Shown here: positions 1-8,035 of the stretch, one piece after another
Position numbering within the stretch: the first letter of the stretch is position 1
Layout of the letters: every line of letters begins with the position of its first letter
DNA from: Mucilaginibacter aurantiaciroseus
Lineage (GTDB): Bacteria; Bacteroidota; Bacteroidia; Sphingobacteriales; Sphingobacteriaceae
DNA: 64,000 bases
NCBI RefSeq assembly: GCF_024055595.1
Contig: NZ_JAMXOF010000004.1
Location: 124,001-188,000 of the forward strand
Direction of reading: 5' to 3'
Notes under the pieces: model-generated
Told to the model about the DNA's origin: nothing
What the model saw: only the letters and a program-made list of their open reading frames with translations
Databases searched by the model: none
Position numbers and translations under genes: made by a program

Positions 1-1
1 A

Positions 2-472
2 AGCCTGTTGGTTTTTGGAGTGATATTGTTCCTTTTTAAACAATTCAGGATAGCGTTGCTGATATTGGTGATAGCCGTTTTAGGTATCGGCGGCAGTTTG
101 CTGGCCTTGTTTGTCACCAATACACCGCTAAACGTAGGTAGCTATACGGGATTGATCATGATAGTTGGTATTATTGGCGAGAATGCTATTTTTACCTTTT
201 GGCAGTTCCGCGAAAGCGCAAGGACAAGTAGTGTGGATGATGCCATTGTATATTCCATATCAACCCGCCTTCGCCCCAAATTAATGACCGCGTTGGGTGC
301 TATTATAGCGCTAATGCCACTGGCACTGGGCATTGGTGCAGGTGCTCAATTGCACCAGCCTTTGGCTATTGCTGTTATCGGCGGATTTTTAGCCGCACTG
401 CCTTTACTGTTAATTGTACTGCCAAGCATGCTGCGGATCTTTTACCGCGATCATGTTTTCGCCAAGAAATAA
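2..472 (+). CDS. RND efflux transporter, C-terminal part (5' truncated by window)
   Basis: The reading frame is open from the window edge and ends in TAA. The roughly 156 visible codons hold several hydrophobic helices, and the segment with NVGSYTGLIMIVGIIGENAIF followed by a loop containing RLRPKLMTALGAI matches the last transmembrane block of AcrB/CusA-type resistance-nodulation-division pumps, where the helix 10-12 region carries the RPILMTALA-like motif. The protein would sit in the inner membrane and export a metal or small molecule using the proton gradient; the substrate cannot be told from this end. It ends 8 bp before the convergent PAP2 gene, with no obvious terminator between them. 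Family assignment is strong, substrate unknown. Confidence 0.85.
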   Translation, partial: SLLVFGVILFLFKQFRIALLILVIAVLGIGGSLLALFVTNTPLNVGSYTGLIMIVGIIGENAIFTFWQFRESARTSSVDDAIVYSISTRLRPKLMTALGAIIALMPLALGIGAGAQLHQPLAIAVIGGFLAALPLLLIVLPSMLRIFYRDHVFAKK

Positions 473-479
473 GGTACAA

Positions 480-1322
480 TTAAAACTGCATCGAAAACTG
501 CAAACCCAGGTTGCCCTGGTTATATGATGGCAGTAGGATAGAGCTTGTTTTAGGTTCTTTTTTCAACTCAGCAGGCAAATTCCGGTTGATTTCCTTTTCG
601 CGGCCGGCCTTAAACAGGCGGTTGCGGATATAAGGATAAAGCAAGTATGCCGCCTTGGTAGATAAAATACCAAAACCTGCCCCGGCAACAACATCGCTAA
701 ACCAATGGTCGCGGTTGTACATACGGAGTATGCCGGTGGCGGTGGCAAAACTATAACCCACGGCGCTGTAGGCTATAGATTTATCGCCCAGTTCCTGAGC
801 CATAAACTCGGCACCCAAAAAAGCATTGGCCGTATGGCCGGATGGGAAGGAGTAATAGTTAGAACCATCCGGGCGAAGCCTGTGGCTTATCTTTTTTATC
901 CCAAACGTTGTTAAACCCATCATACCCTCGGCCATTGCAAAAATAAGGGTGCGATCAATAAAAGTATTTTTGCCATGTACGCCTACCAGATTTAGCCCGT
1001 AAACCAAGGCTACCGGCGCAAATTGAAAAAAGTTTTCGGGGTGATGGCGGAAGTTTGGGGCATCCTCCATAATATCGTTATTAATGCTTACATCCAACCT
1101 CCTTACCGGTTTAAAAAAGAAATTACTTGCCCCGTAGGCAATCAAAACCGACGGAGGCACTAATGCCCAGGCTTTACCACGTAAATGCTTAACCGTATCC
1201 GGCGCGGTAAAAAGGTCCTTTTTTAAGGTATCTGCAATATTTACTTTCTTGGCTGTATCGATTACCTGTCCCGAGGCGTTAAATCCCGCAAGGCAAAGTA
1301 TCAGGTAGATGATTTTCTTCAA
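480..1322 (-). CDS. PAP2-family phosphatase, exported
   Basis: The 280-residue protein starts with a Sec signal peptide (MKKIIYLILCLAGFNASGQ). All three phosphatidic acid phosphatase motifs are present: KISHRLRP at about residues 144-151 (K-x6-RP), PSGH at 160-163, and R200-x5-H206-x3-D210. The catalytic histidines are therefore intact. Such enzymes remove phosphate from lipid phosphates such as phosphatidic acid or undecaprenyl pyrophosphate on the periplasmic side. The gene lies 19 bp downstream of the YncE-like propeller gene on the same strand, so the two may be cotranscribed. The exact lipid substrate cannot be told from the sequence. Confidence 0.85.
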   Translation of the reverse strand: MKKIIYLILCLAGFNASGQVIDTAKKVNIADTLKKDLFTAPDTVKHLRGKAWALVPPSVLIAYGASNFFFKPVRRLDVSINNDIMEDAPNFRHHPENFFQFAPVALVYGLNLVGVHGKNTFIDRTLIFAMAEGMMGLTTFGIKKISHRLRPDGSNYYSFPSGHTANAFLGAEFMAQELGDKSIAYSAVGYSFATATGILRMYNRDHWFSDVVAGAGFGILSTKAAYLLYPYIRNRLFKAGREKEINRNLPAELKKEPKTSSILLPSYNQGNLGLQFSMQF

Positions 1323-1341
1323 TGTACAAGTGTTAGAGGTA

Positions 1342-2373
1342 TTATTTACCTATTTCAATAATGTGGAATGAACCAGCTATCATGTGTGGGCGCGGGTTGG
1401 CATTCTCTGCCGTTGGCGGTGTTGCTTTCATTTGCGCGGCAGGTAAAAATAAATGATGAGTAGTTAAGTCGATACCTATAGTGCGCGCGCTTTTTTCGGT
1501 AATTATGTTCTCTACAAATACAAATTTATTGGCATTCACCTCTTTAATAACCGACATGTTGCCATCGCCATTTGATGAGTACGCCATCTTTAGGGCAGGG
1601 TCAAAAGCAACGCCATCACAATCACCAATCTTAAATTTGGCCAGATTTTTACCATTTGTGGCGTCCATCACAACCATGGTGGCATTGCCGCCGCAGCCGA
1701 TAAATAAGCGGTTAGTCGCCCTGTCTATAGCTAAGCCTGAGGGCTCATCGCCACCATTTATTTTATAGCGTTTGATTACTTTGTAGGTATTAGCATCAAT
1801 TACCACAACCTCATTAGTAGTTTCGGAGTTTACAAAAACTTTCCCCTTACCGTCAGACACGCCGGTTTCGGGTTTACCGCCAAGAGGGATGGTTGCAACA
1901 ACCTTATCTGTAGCCGGGTCAATTACGGTAGCATCGCTGCTGCGGCCGTTAAATGTGTAAACTTTTTTAGAAAACTCGTCATAAAATATAGCATCAGGAT
2001 TTGTGCCGACGGTTATTTTGCCGATCTCTGCATTCGTTTTCAGGTCGAAAACGGTACAGCTATTATCGCGCCCGTTACTGGTATAACCCTTGCCTAAAGT
2101 TTTAACCAATGCAATACCATGCACACCGTTTGTGTTGAGGATAACACCAATAGAGTCGCCCGTAACCGTGCTTAAAATATTAACCTGCGTACCGTGCGAT
2201 ACGTAGATCTTTTTTTCGGCAGCATCTACCGTAATATAATCCCAACCGCCGCTACTTTTTATAGCATGCTTTTTAAGAATATGTAAGCCGGTTTTAGTTT
2301 GGGCCGAAGTATTTAAAGATACAAGCGCAACGCCAATAATGGTAAACGCTTTTATTATACTAGATTTTGGCAT
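1342..2373 (-). CDS. YncE-like seven-bladed beta-propeller protein, exported
   Basis: The 343-residue protein has a signal peptide ending near NTSAQT and then repeated strands of the YVTN/cytochrome-d1-like propeller type (for example DYITVDAAEKKIYVSHG, VVATIPLGGKPETGVSDGKG, DGVAFDPALKMAYSSNGDG). No catalytic motif is visible. Proteins of this type are secreted binding or scaffold proteins and are often found as partners of surface enzymes; a specific ligand cannot be named. It probably heads a two-gene unit with the PAP2 gene downstream. The 5' flank is a long non-coding stretch, consistent with its own promoter. Confidence 0.8.
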   Translation of the reverse strand: MPKSSIIKAFTIIGVALVSLNTSAQTKTGLHILKKHAIKSSGGWDYITVDAAEKKIYVSHGTQVNILSTVTGDSIGVILNTNGVHGIALVKTLGKGYTSNGRDNSCTVFDLKTNAEIGKITVGTNPDAIFYDEFSKKVYTFNGRSSDATVIDPATDKVVATIPLGGKPETGVSDGKGKVFVNSETTNEVVVIDANTYKVIKRYKINGGDEPSGLAIDRATNRLFIGCGGNATMVVMDATNGKNLAKFKIGDCDGVAFDPALKMAYSSNGDGNMSVIKEVNANKFVFVENIITEKSARTIGIDLTTHHLFLPAAQMKATPPTAENANPRPHMIAGSFHIIEIGK

Positions 2374-2449
2374 GATGGTTAATTTTAATGCTATTTACTA
2401 TCCTATTCTGTAGGAATGTTGGATAATATTTTTTACACGTCACTTATAA

Positions 2450-2596
2450 TTAATAATTTGTGATAGTGAAATCAGAAAAAAGCACCTCCTGATTGCTATC
2501 ATCCTTAAAGTGCAGTCCTGCCCTTGGGCTTCGATCCCATTGTGGTAAAAAATCAGCTTTCAACCGAGTTTCGGATGTAAGTTCTTTCCACTCCAT
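2450..2596 (-). CDS. candidate 48-residue protein in a 426-bp gap
   Basis: The stretch between 2374 and 2799 has no long gene. On the minus strand an ATG at 2594-2596 opens a 48-codon frame beginning MEWKELTSETRLKADF and ending FSDFTITNY before TAA. A purine-rich AGGAAGGGG lies just upstream, which is unusual in Bacteroidota. The opening is loosely reminiscent of bacilliredoxin-like openings (MEW...L), but no Cys is present and no homology is claimed. It could equally be a chance frame or the remnant of a longer gene. The rest of the gap shows no recognisable structure. Confidence 0.25.
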   Translation of the reverse strand: MEWKELTSETRLKADFLPQWDRSPRAGLHFKDDSNQEVLFSDFTITNY

Positions 2597-2799
2597 TTTT
2601 CCCCTTCCTGTAATAAAACTTGCATGTGTTGTTGGTTGTTAATTCTAATTTAAGTTGCACAGCAGTTTGTGTGTTCAAGGTTGACTGCCCTAAAGCAGAA
2701 AATTTATTGTATTTAACCTGTATATTAATTATGCCGCTGTAAGTTTATAGCACCGGTAGTAATCGTATTATACTTCACAAACCCAAACCGATTAACGGC

Positions 2800-3687
2800 T
2801 TATGTCAAATTCTCTGTAAAGAAATCGATGGTTCGTTTCCAGGCCAGTTCTGCAGCGGCTTTATCATACCTTGGTGTTGTATCGTTATGGAAACCGTGGT
2901 TTACGTTCTCGTAAATAAATGCCTGGTATTTTTTGCCGTTCTCTTTTAATGCAGCTTCATACGCAGGCCAGCCGCCAGTTATCCGGGTGTCCTGCGATGC
3001 GTAGTGCAGCATTAGCGGTGCTTTAATTTTCGGCACATCTGCAGCTGAAGGCTGGGCGCCATAAAAAGGTACTGCTGCGGCCAATTCGGGCACGCGTACG
3101 GCCATCATGTTGGCTATACCTCCACCATAACAAAATCCCACAACACCAATTTTACCGTTGCAATCTTTATGGTTTTTAAGGTATTCGTAAGCTGCTATAA
3201 AATCTTCCTGCATTTCATTTGGGTCGCGTTTGCTTTGCAGCTCGCGGCCGGCATCATCATTACCCGGGTAACCACCAACTGGTGTAAGTGCATCAGGCGC
3301 CAGCGAAACAAAGCCAGCTAGTGCCGCCCTCCTGCCTACATCCTCAATGTATGGGTTTAAACCGCGGTTCTCGTGTACAACAATCACACCGCCAAGTTTC
3401 TTTTTAGCACCCTTTGGTTTGGATAGCAAACCTTTTATACTGCCTCCACCTTTTGGCGAAGCATAATTGATATACCCTGAATCCAATCGCGGATCATCTG
3501 CCTTAACCTGAATTTTATTCTTGTAATCGGGCATCAGGAAACTCATCAGGGCGGGCACGGTTAAACCGCCAACCGCGTAAATTGATAGTTTCTCTAAAAA
3601 TACCCGGCGGTCCAGCCGGTTGTGTGCGTAATCATCATACAGGTCAAACACTTCCTGCTTAACATCTTCTTTTTTGATCTCACTCAT
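2800..3687 (-). CDS. dienelactone hydrolase family protein
   Basis: The 295-residue alpha/beta hydrolase shows the dienelactone hydrolase nucleophile elbow GFCYGGG with a Cys nucleophile, an acid in YASQDTRI and the histidine in NVNHGFHND. The N-terminal 50 residues include [21 protein letters not shown], a twin-arginine-like stretch followed by a hydrophobic helix, so export or membrane anchoring is likely. The family hydrolyses lactones or esters; the true substrate is unknown. It is preceded by its own intergenic region and followed by the 426-bp gap, so it appears monocistronic. Confidence 0.85.
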   Translation of the reverse strand: MSEIKKEDVKQEVFDLYDDYAHNRLDRRVFLEKLSIYAVGGLTVPALMSFLMPDYKNKIQVKADDPRLDSGYINYASPKGGGSIKGLLSKPKGAKKKLGGVIVVHENRGLNPYIEDVGRRAALAGFVSLAPDALTPVGGYPGNDDAGRELQSKRDPNEMQEDFIAAYEYLKNHKDCNGKIGVVGFCYGGGIANMMAVRVPELAAAVPFYGAQPSAADVPKIKAPLMLHYASQDTRITGGWPAYEAALKENGKKYQAFIYENVNHGFHNDTTPRYDKAAAELAWKRTIDFFTENLT

Positions 3688-3796
3688 GGTAAAAGGCTTT
3701 TTTAAATTTAATAATTAGCGGCAATGGCTTGCTACACTAATACTAACACTCTTGCTACACAGATAGTTTTGATATTTGTTTGAAGAAATAAAACAT

Positions 3797-3830
3797 AAAG
3801 GCCCGCACACTTATGCGTATGCAGGCCTTT
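3797..3830 (-). terminator. hairpin between GH3 remnant and hydrolase gene
   Basis: AAAGGCC at 3797-3803 pairs with GGCCTTT at 3824-3830, with further inner pairing (CGCA/TGCG). It lies downstream of the minus-strand GH3 remnant and is a plausible relict terminator. Confidence 0.5.
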
Positions 3831-3850
3831 AGCAATAAAAATATCAGCAA

Positions 3851-4508
3851 TTATTTTTTACGTTCATCTTTCGCCACTTGTGGCACTAAAGCTTTATTGA
3901 CTTTTTTTTACTGTAATGGCTTTAGCCAGTTTAAATACTTTTTGCAGTTTTATATTTTAGCTTGATGCACCAATTTTAACATTGTAAGTACCCGCTTCTG
4001 CAACCCAGGCAGATTGCTTGGTGTTAAACGAAGCAAGATCTTTAGCGTTGATGGTAAACGTTAACACTTGCGAAGCGCCGAACTGCAATAAGGCAGTATT
4101 GGCGAACCCTTTAAGTTCTTCGGCAGGCTTATCCATGCTTTTTGCATGCGCGTTCAAATATAGTTGCGTTACTTCTTTACCGGCAACTTTACCCATATTG
4201 GTAACTTTTACGCTTGCAGTAATTTTACCTGCGAACGTTGGGCTATTCAAAGTAAGGTTGCTATAAGTAAACCCGGTGTAAGATAACCCGTAACCAAACT
4301 CATAAGCTGTAGCCTTTTTAAATGTATTGTAATAACGGTATCCAACATAAACTCCCTCTTCATAAGTAACCTCTTCCGGTATAGCTTTCATACCCAGCAT
4401 GCCTGTTGTTGCTTTGTAAGGAAACTCCTTACCCGGGAAATTCTTAGCGCTTGGCTCATCTTTATAACTTGCCGGGAACGTAGTTGCCAACTTGATGCCG
4501 GTAGCCAT
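3851..4508 (-). pseudogene. glycoside hydrolase family 3 C-terminal remnant
   Basis: Only the C-terminal part of a beta-glucosidase-type GH3 enzyme remains: the KLATTFPASYKDEPSAKNFPG segment of the second domain, the YEFGYGLSYTGFTYSNL segment, and a fibronectin-III-like C-terminal domain ending near YNVKIGASS. The catalytic (alpha/beta)8 domain is absent, and the ATG at 4508 is simply the first in the frame. An in-frame TAA at 3957-3959 interrupts the tail; the same frame continues with NIKLQKVFKLAKAITVKK to an A8 tract (3902-3909 on this strand), after which the next frame reads KALVPQVAKDERKK to a TAA at 3851-3853. That looks like the original C-terminus. Truncation, nonsense and frameshift together mark a dead gene. 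Confidence 0.85.
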
Positions 4509-4645
4509 TAAACGTTTGGCAAAGTTGCGCGCTCGCCGCTCCTTTATAAATTCGAAAAAGAAAAATACGACGAAAATTACTTTTGGGGGGTAACAAAAAT
4601 ACGTTGCGGCTTATATGGATGCAGAAACTATTAAAAATCAAAATC

Positions 4646-5031
4646 ATGAAAAAGTTATCATTATCAGTTTTAGCATTATCATTTGTTAGTTTATCAGCTT
4701 TAACCCAAACAGCCGAAGTGGAGCTTCAATGGCTGAAGCTCCCGGCCAGCCTATAGGTGGCGTAGTGGTTAAAGGAGGCCAAAACCCAACACAAGCAGCT
4801 ACCGAAGATCACCGTACTTATACAAGTGGAGGGTTTAACACTATTAAACATAACACAAATGATGCAACACGCCCGGGTAACCCAATTGGTATTATTGTTG
4901 TAAAAGGCGGTAAACCGGCAATATCTTCAGACAAAAGCATTAGCGAAAATGGCGTTAAAAAAGCGGAAGTTACCGTTGCAGTAACATGCGAGCCAATAGG
5001 CGGCATTGTTGTAAAAGGTGGGGAAAACTAA
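4646..5031 (+). pseudogene. frameshifted small secreted protein with three PIG-VVKGG repeats
   Basis: An ATG at 4646 encodes a clear signal peptide (MKKLSLSVLALSFVSLSALT) but this frame closes at a TAG at 4754-4756. The continuation lies in another frame, open from about 4690 to 5031 (first ATG at 4729, 100 codons). It contains three near-identical ten-residue units at its residues 8-17, 52-61 and 89-98: PIGGVVVKGG, PIGIIVVKGG and PIGGIVVKGG. The shift of frame is equivalent to one lost base between about 4690 and 4753. I see no XXXYYYZ slippery heptamer there, so a mutation or a sequencing error is more likely than programmed frameshifting. I do not recognise the family. A strong terminator follows, so it was a separate transcription unit. 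Confidence 0.6.
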
Positions 5032-5052
5032 CTTAAGTTAACTATATCAATA

Positions 5053-5090
5053 CAAAGCCCAATGAATTTACTTTCATTGGGCTTTGTTGT
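5053..5090 (+). terminator. Rho-independent terminator
   Basis: A perfect 14-bp stem (CAAAGCCCAATGAA at 5053-5066 with its complement at 5073-5086), a 6-base loop and following T-rich bases lie 22 bp after the secreted repeat gene. Confidence 0.85.
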
Positions 5091-5154
5091 TTATACGCTG
5101 ATGTTGTTAACACACCCTTAATATAGACTGTAAGGTGTATTAACCTTGTGCAGA

Positions 5155-5162
5155 TAGTTTTG
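5155..5162 (+). promoter_or_regulatory. Bacteroidota -7 box TAGTTTTG
   Basis: TAGTTTTG matches the TAnnTTTG consensus. Because transcription would start just after it, the in-frame GTG at 5162 cannot be the start of the next gene; this supports the ATG at 5186. No good -33 TTTG is visible at the usual spacing. Confidence 0.5.
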
Positions 5163-5185
5163 TGGTTCAAACAAAAACAAACACT

Positions 5186-6712
5186 ATGAAGCATTATTTA
5201 TTATTTGTATTCCTATGTCTTTTTATTTTTAGTTGTAAAAAAAACAAGATCACAAACGACCCCAAGCCGGTTAAGCCCGAATTTTTTGTAAATGAAGACC
5301 CTGCTACTTTCAAGGAAATAGGCTCTCTTGATATTGGCGACGTAGGCGCAGCCGAGATCAGCGCGTTCGACGCGGCAACCAACCGCCTTTTTGTAGTAAA
5401 TAATGGGGCCGTAAATAAAGTTGATGTTATCGATTTTAAAGACCCGCTGCACATGTCGGTTATCAACTCTATCAGCATGGCCCCTTATGGCGGTGCAGTA
5501 AACAGTGTGGCTGTATCTGGCGGTAAATTGGCCGCGGCTATAGAATATACCGATAAACAGGCAAATGGAAAAGTTGCTGTTTTTAAAACGGACGACCTTA
5601 GCGTAGTAAAAGTGATAAATGTTGGCGCATTGCCGGACATGGTTACCTACTCGCCCGATGGCAAGTTTATTTTGACCGCTAACGAGGGCGAACCAAATGA
5701 CGCTTACACCAATGACCCTGCCGGTACAGTATCTATCATATCGGTAGCGAACGATTACGCGGTAACTACGATTAATTTCTCTGCATTTGCCGGCCACAAG
5801 GCCGAGCTGATGGCTAAAGGCTTCAGAATATTTGGCTTGGGTAACGATTTCGTAAAAGACATCGAACCGGAATATATCACTATATCTGCCGATTCGAAAA
5901 CCGTATGGGTTACTTTGCAGGAAAATAATGGTATCGCTAAAATTGACATCGCTACTAAAACTATTACCAATATATTTCCGCTTGGCTTTAAAGATTACAA
6001 TGTAGCAGGTAACGAGATTGACCCAAGTGATAAGGACAATAAATTATTTGCTGCCAAATGGCCGGTTAAAGGTATTTACATGCCCGATGGAATTGCTGTT
6101 ATAGAGCAAGGCGGCATACCTTATTTATTTACCGCGAATGAAGGCGATGCAAGAGAATATGGTGGTTTTAGCGAGATAAAGCGAATTAAAGATATTAAGC
6201 TTGATGCAGTATTATTCCCTAATGGTGCCGACCTTAAAAAAGATGCACAGCTTGGCCGTTTAAATATAACCACCACTTTAGGTGATACAGATGGCGACGG
6301 CGATTATGACGCTTTATACTCGTTAGGCTCACGTTCTTTCAGCGTATGGAACGGGCTTGATGGTAAACAAGTGTTCGACAGCAAAAATGAGTTAGATACA
6401 AAAAATATTGCAGCAGGTGCCTATGATGATGGCCGCAGCGATGATAAATCTGTTGAGCCCGAAGGCATAGCAATTGGTAAAATAGGTAATAAAAATGTAG
6501 CTTTTGTAGGTATGGAGCGTGCGGATGCGGTTGCCGTTTATGACGTTACCGATCCAACAAAGCCTGTGTTTCTACAACTGTTAAAATGTGGCGATGCACC
6601 CGAAGGTGTATTGATCATCCAGGCAAAAAACAGCCCTACTAAAAAGAGTTTGTTAGTTGTGAGTAGCGAAAATGATGGTGTGATAAAAGTTTACACTCCC
6701 AATACCATCTAA
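5186..6712 (+). CDS. choice-of-anchor I family lipoprotein (beta-propeller)
   Basis: A lipoprotein signal (MKHYLLFVFLCLFIFSCKKN) is followed by a roughly 490-residue propeller-like region with phrases typical of the choice-of-anchor I family: TANEGEPND, DIEPEYITISADSKTVWVTLQENN, IPLGFKDY-like and LFTANEGDAREYG, plus LGDTDGDGDYDALYSLGSRSFSVW. The family is secreted or surface bound and is often annotated near alkaline phosphatases, but no enzyme activity is established. The start chosen is ATG 5186 because it gives the signal peptide directly and lies 23 bp after a -7 box. The gene stands alone between two terminators. Confidence 0.8.
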   Translation: MKHYLLFVFLCLFIFSCKKNKITNDPKPVKPEFFVNEDPATFKEIGSLDIGDVGAAEISAFDAATNRLFVVNNGAVNKVDVIDFKDPLHMSVINSISMAPYGGAVNSVAVSGGKLAAAIEYTDKQANGKVAVFKTDDLSVVKVINVGALPDMVTYSPDGKFILTANEGEPNDAYTNDPAGTVSIISVANDYAVTTINFSAFAGHKAELMAKGFRIFGLGNDFVKDIEPEYITISADSKTVWVTLQENNGIAKIDIATKTITNIFPLGFKDYNVAGNEIDPSDKDNKLFAAKWPVKGIYMPDGIAVIEQGGIPYLFTANEGDAREYGGFSEIKRIKDIKLDAVLFPNGADLKKDAQLGRLNITTTLGDTDGDGDYDALYSLGSRSFSVWNGLDGKQVFDSKNELDTKNIAAGAYDDGRSDDKSVEPEGIAIGKIGNKNVAFVGMERADAVAVYDVTDPTKPVFLQLLKCGDAPEGVLIIQAKNSPTKKSLLVVSSENDGVIKVYTPNTI

Positions 6713-6722
6713 AAAAATAATT

Positions 6723-6762
6723 AAAATTAAAAGGCTCCGATGTATCGGAGCCTTTTAATTTT
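6723..6762. terminator. bidirectional terminator
   Basis: A perfect 19-bp inverted repeat (6723-6741 with 6744-6762) containing GGCTCCGAT and flanked by A- and T-rich arms lies between convergent genes. It can serve both strands. Confidence 0.9.
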
Positions 6763-6764
6763 AA

Positions 6765-7847
6765 TTATACCTCCTCTTCTTTAAGCGATTGCATATCGAT
6801 CACATAACGAAAGCGTACCTCCTCATCCAGCATCTTATCATATGCCTTGTTAATATCCTGGATCTTGATCAACTCGGTATTGGGCAAAATACCATGCTCG
6901 GCACAAAAATCAAGTACTTCCTGTGTTTCGGCAATACCACCGATTACTGAGCCCGCAACCGAGCGACGGTGCATAGCTACTTCCATGTTGTTAGTAGGTG
7001 CCTGGTATGGTGCCAACACCCCTACTGCCACAATGGTACCATCGCGTTTTAGCAGATTGATGTATTTGTTGATGTCGTATGGGTCGGGAATGGTGTTCAA
7101 TATAAAATCGAACTTTAACTCATGCGCAGCCATCTCCTCCTCATTCTCTGATATGATCACATCTTTTGCGCCTAAAGTTTGGGCGGCTTCACGCTTTTCC
7201 TCCGTGCGGGTAATAGCGGTTACTTCGGCACCCATTGCTGCTGCAATTTGCACACCCATGTGGCCTAAACCGCCGATGCCTACAACACCAACTTTATCGC
7301 CCGGCTTTATGCCCCAGTGCTTTAATGGCGAGTACGTAGTGATACCCGCGCAAAGGATGGGCGCTGCTGCGGCAATATCCAAAGCATCCGGTATACGTAA
7401 TACAAACGATTCCTTTACTACCAGATTAGTTGAATATCCACCGTAAGTATTAAAGTCGCTACCATCAGGCTTCATATGACCGTTATAAGTCGCGGTCCAG
7501 CTTACAGGGCCTTCGCAATAATTCTCCAGTTGTTCCTGGCAGGCCGGGCACACGCCGCAAGAATCTATCATACAGCCTACACCCACGGTATCACCCACTT
7601 TAAATTTGGTTACACCACTACCTGCCGCGGTTACCTTGCCAATAATTTCATGACCGGGCACGCATGGGTATATGGTATTCTTCCAGTCGTTTTTTACCTG
7701 GTGCACATCCGAGTGGCAAACACCACAATATAAAACATCTATCAGTACCTCATCTTCTTTTGGCGCGTTACGCTCAAATTCCATTATCGAGAGGCTGTTA
7801 AATATCGAGCCTGATGTTCCGTAGCCTTTTGCTTTTATAGTTTCCAT
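6765..7847 (-). CDS. zinc-dependent NAD(P) alcohol dehydrogenase (cinnamyl-alcohol type)
   Basis: The 360-residue medium-chain dehydrogenase has the catalytic zinc ligand motif CGVCHSD (Cys41/Cys44 region), GHE at 65-67, four structural zinc cysteines (Cys97, 100, 103, 111) and the nucleotide-binding GIGGLGHMG. It matches the CAD/YahK subfamily, which reduces a broad range of aldehydes with NADPH in the cytoplasm. Length and all zinc ligands are typical, so it should be active. It is monocistronic, with the shared terminator at its 3' end and a roughly 190-bp divergent spacer to the S9 peptidase gene at its 5' end. Confidence 0.92.
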   Translation of the reverse strand: METIKAKGYGTSGSIFNSLSIMEFERNAPKEDEVLIDVLYCGVCHSDVHQVKNDWKNTIYPCVPGHEIIGKVTAAGSGVTKFKVGDTVGVGCMIDSCGVCPACQEQLENYCEGPVSWTATYNGHMKPDGSDFNTYGGYSTNLVVKESFVLRIPDALDIAAAAPILCAGITTYSPLKHWGIKPGDKVGVVGIGGLGHMGVQIAAAMGAEVTAITRTEEKREAAQTLGAKDVIISENEEEMAAHELKFDFILNTIPDPYDINKYINLLKRDGTIVAVGVLAPYQAPTNNMEVAMHRRSVAGSVIGGIAETQEVLDFCAEHGILPNTELIKIQDINKAYDKMLDEEVRFRYVIDMQSLKEEEV

Positions 7848-8035
7848 AGTTTTAGTTTGTAAATGATGTTATAATAACCGAATTAACAAACTATAGTTTT
7901 ACGATAATTTATAAAATTAAAAGAAACCAAACTCCAGTTATATGTAACAATCATTATATTTATTACAGCTTATAAAATTGTTAAAATGCTTTACTTTAGT
8001 ATCTTCAAATGTTATTACTGACTAACTGATAAATA

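Noticed and set aside
4687-4753. Programmed -1 frameshifting in the secreted repeat gene
   Set aside because: No XXXYYYZ slippery heptamer was found in the window where the shift must occur; mutation or sequencing error is simpler.
5213-5797. A 194-codon minus-strand frame
   Set aside because: It is antisense to the choice-of-anchor I lipoprotein and has no recognisable protein features.
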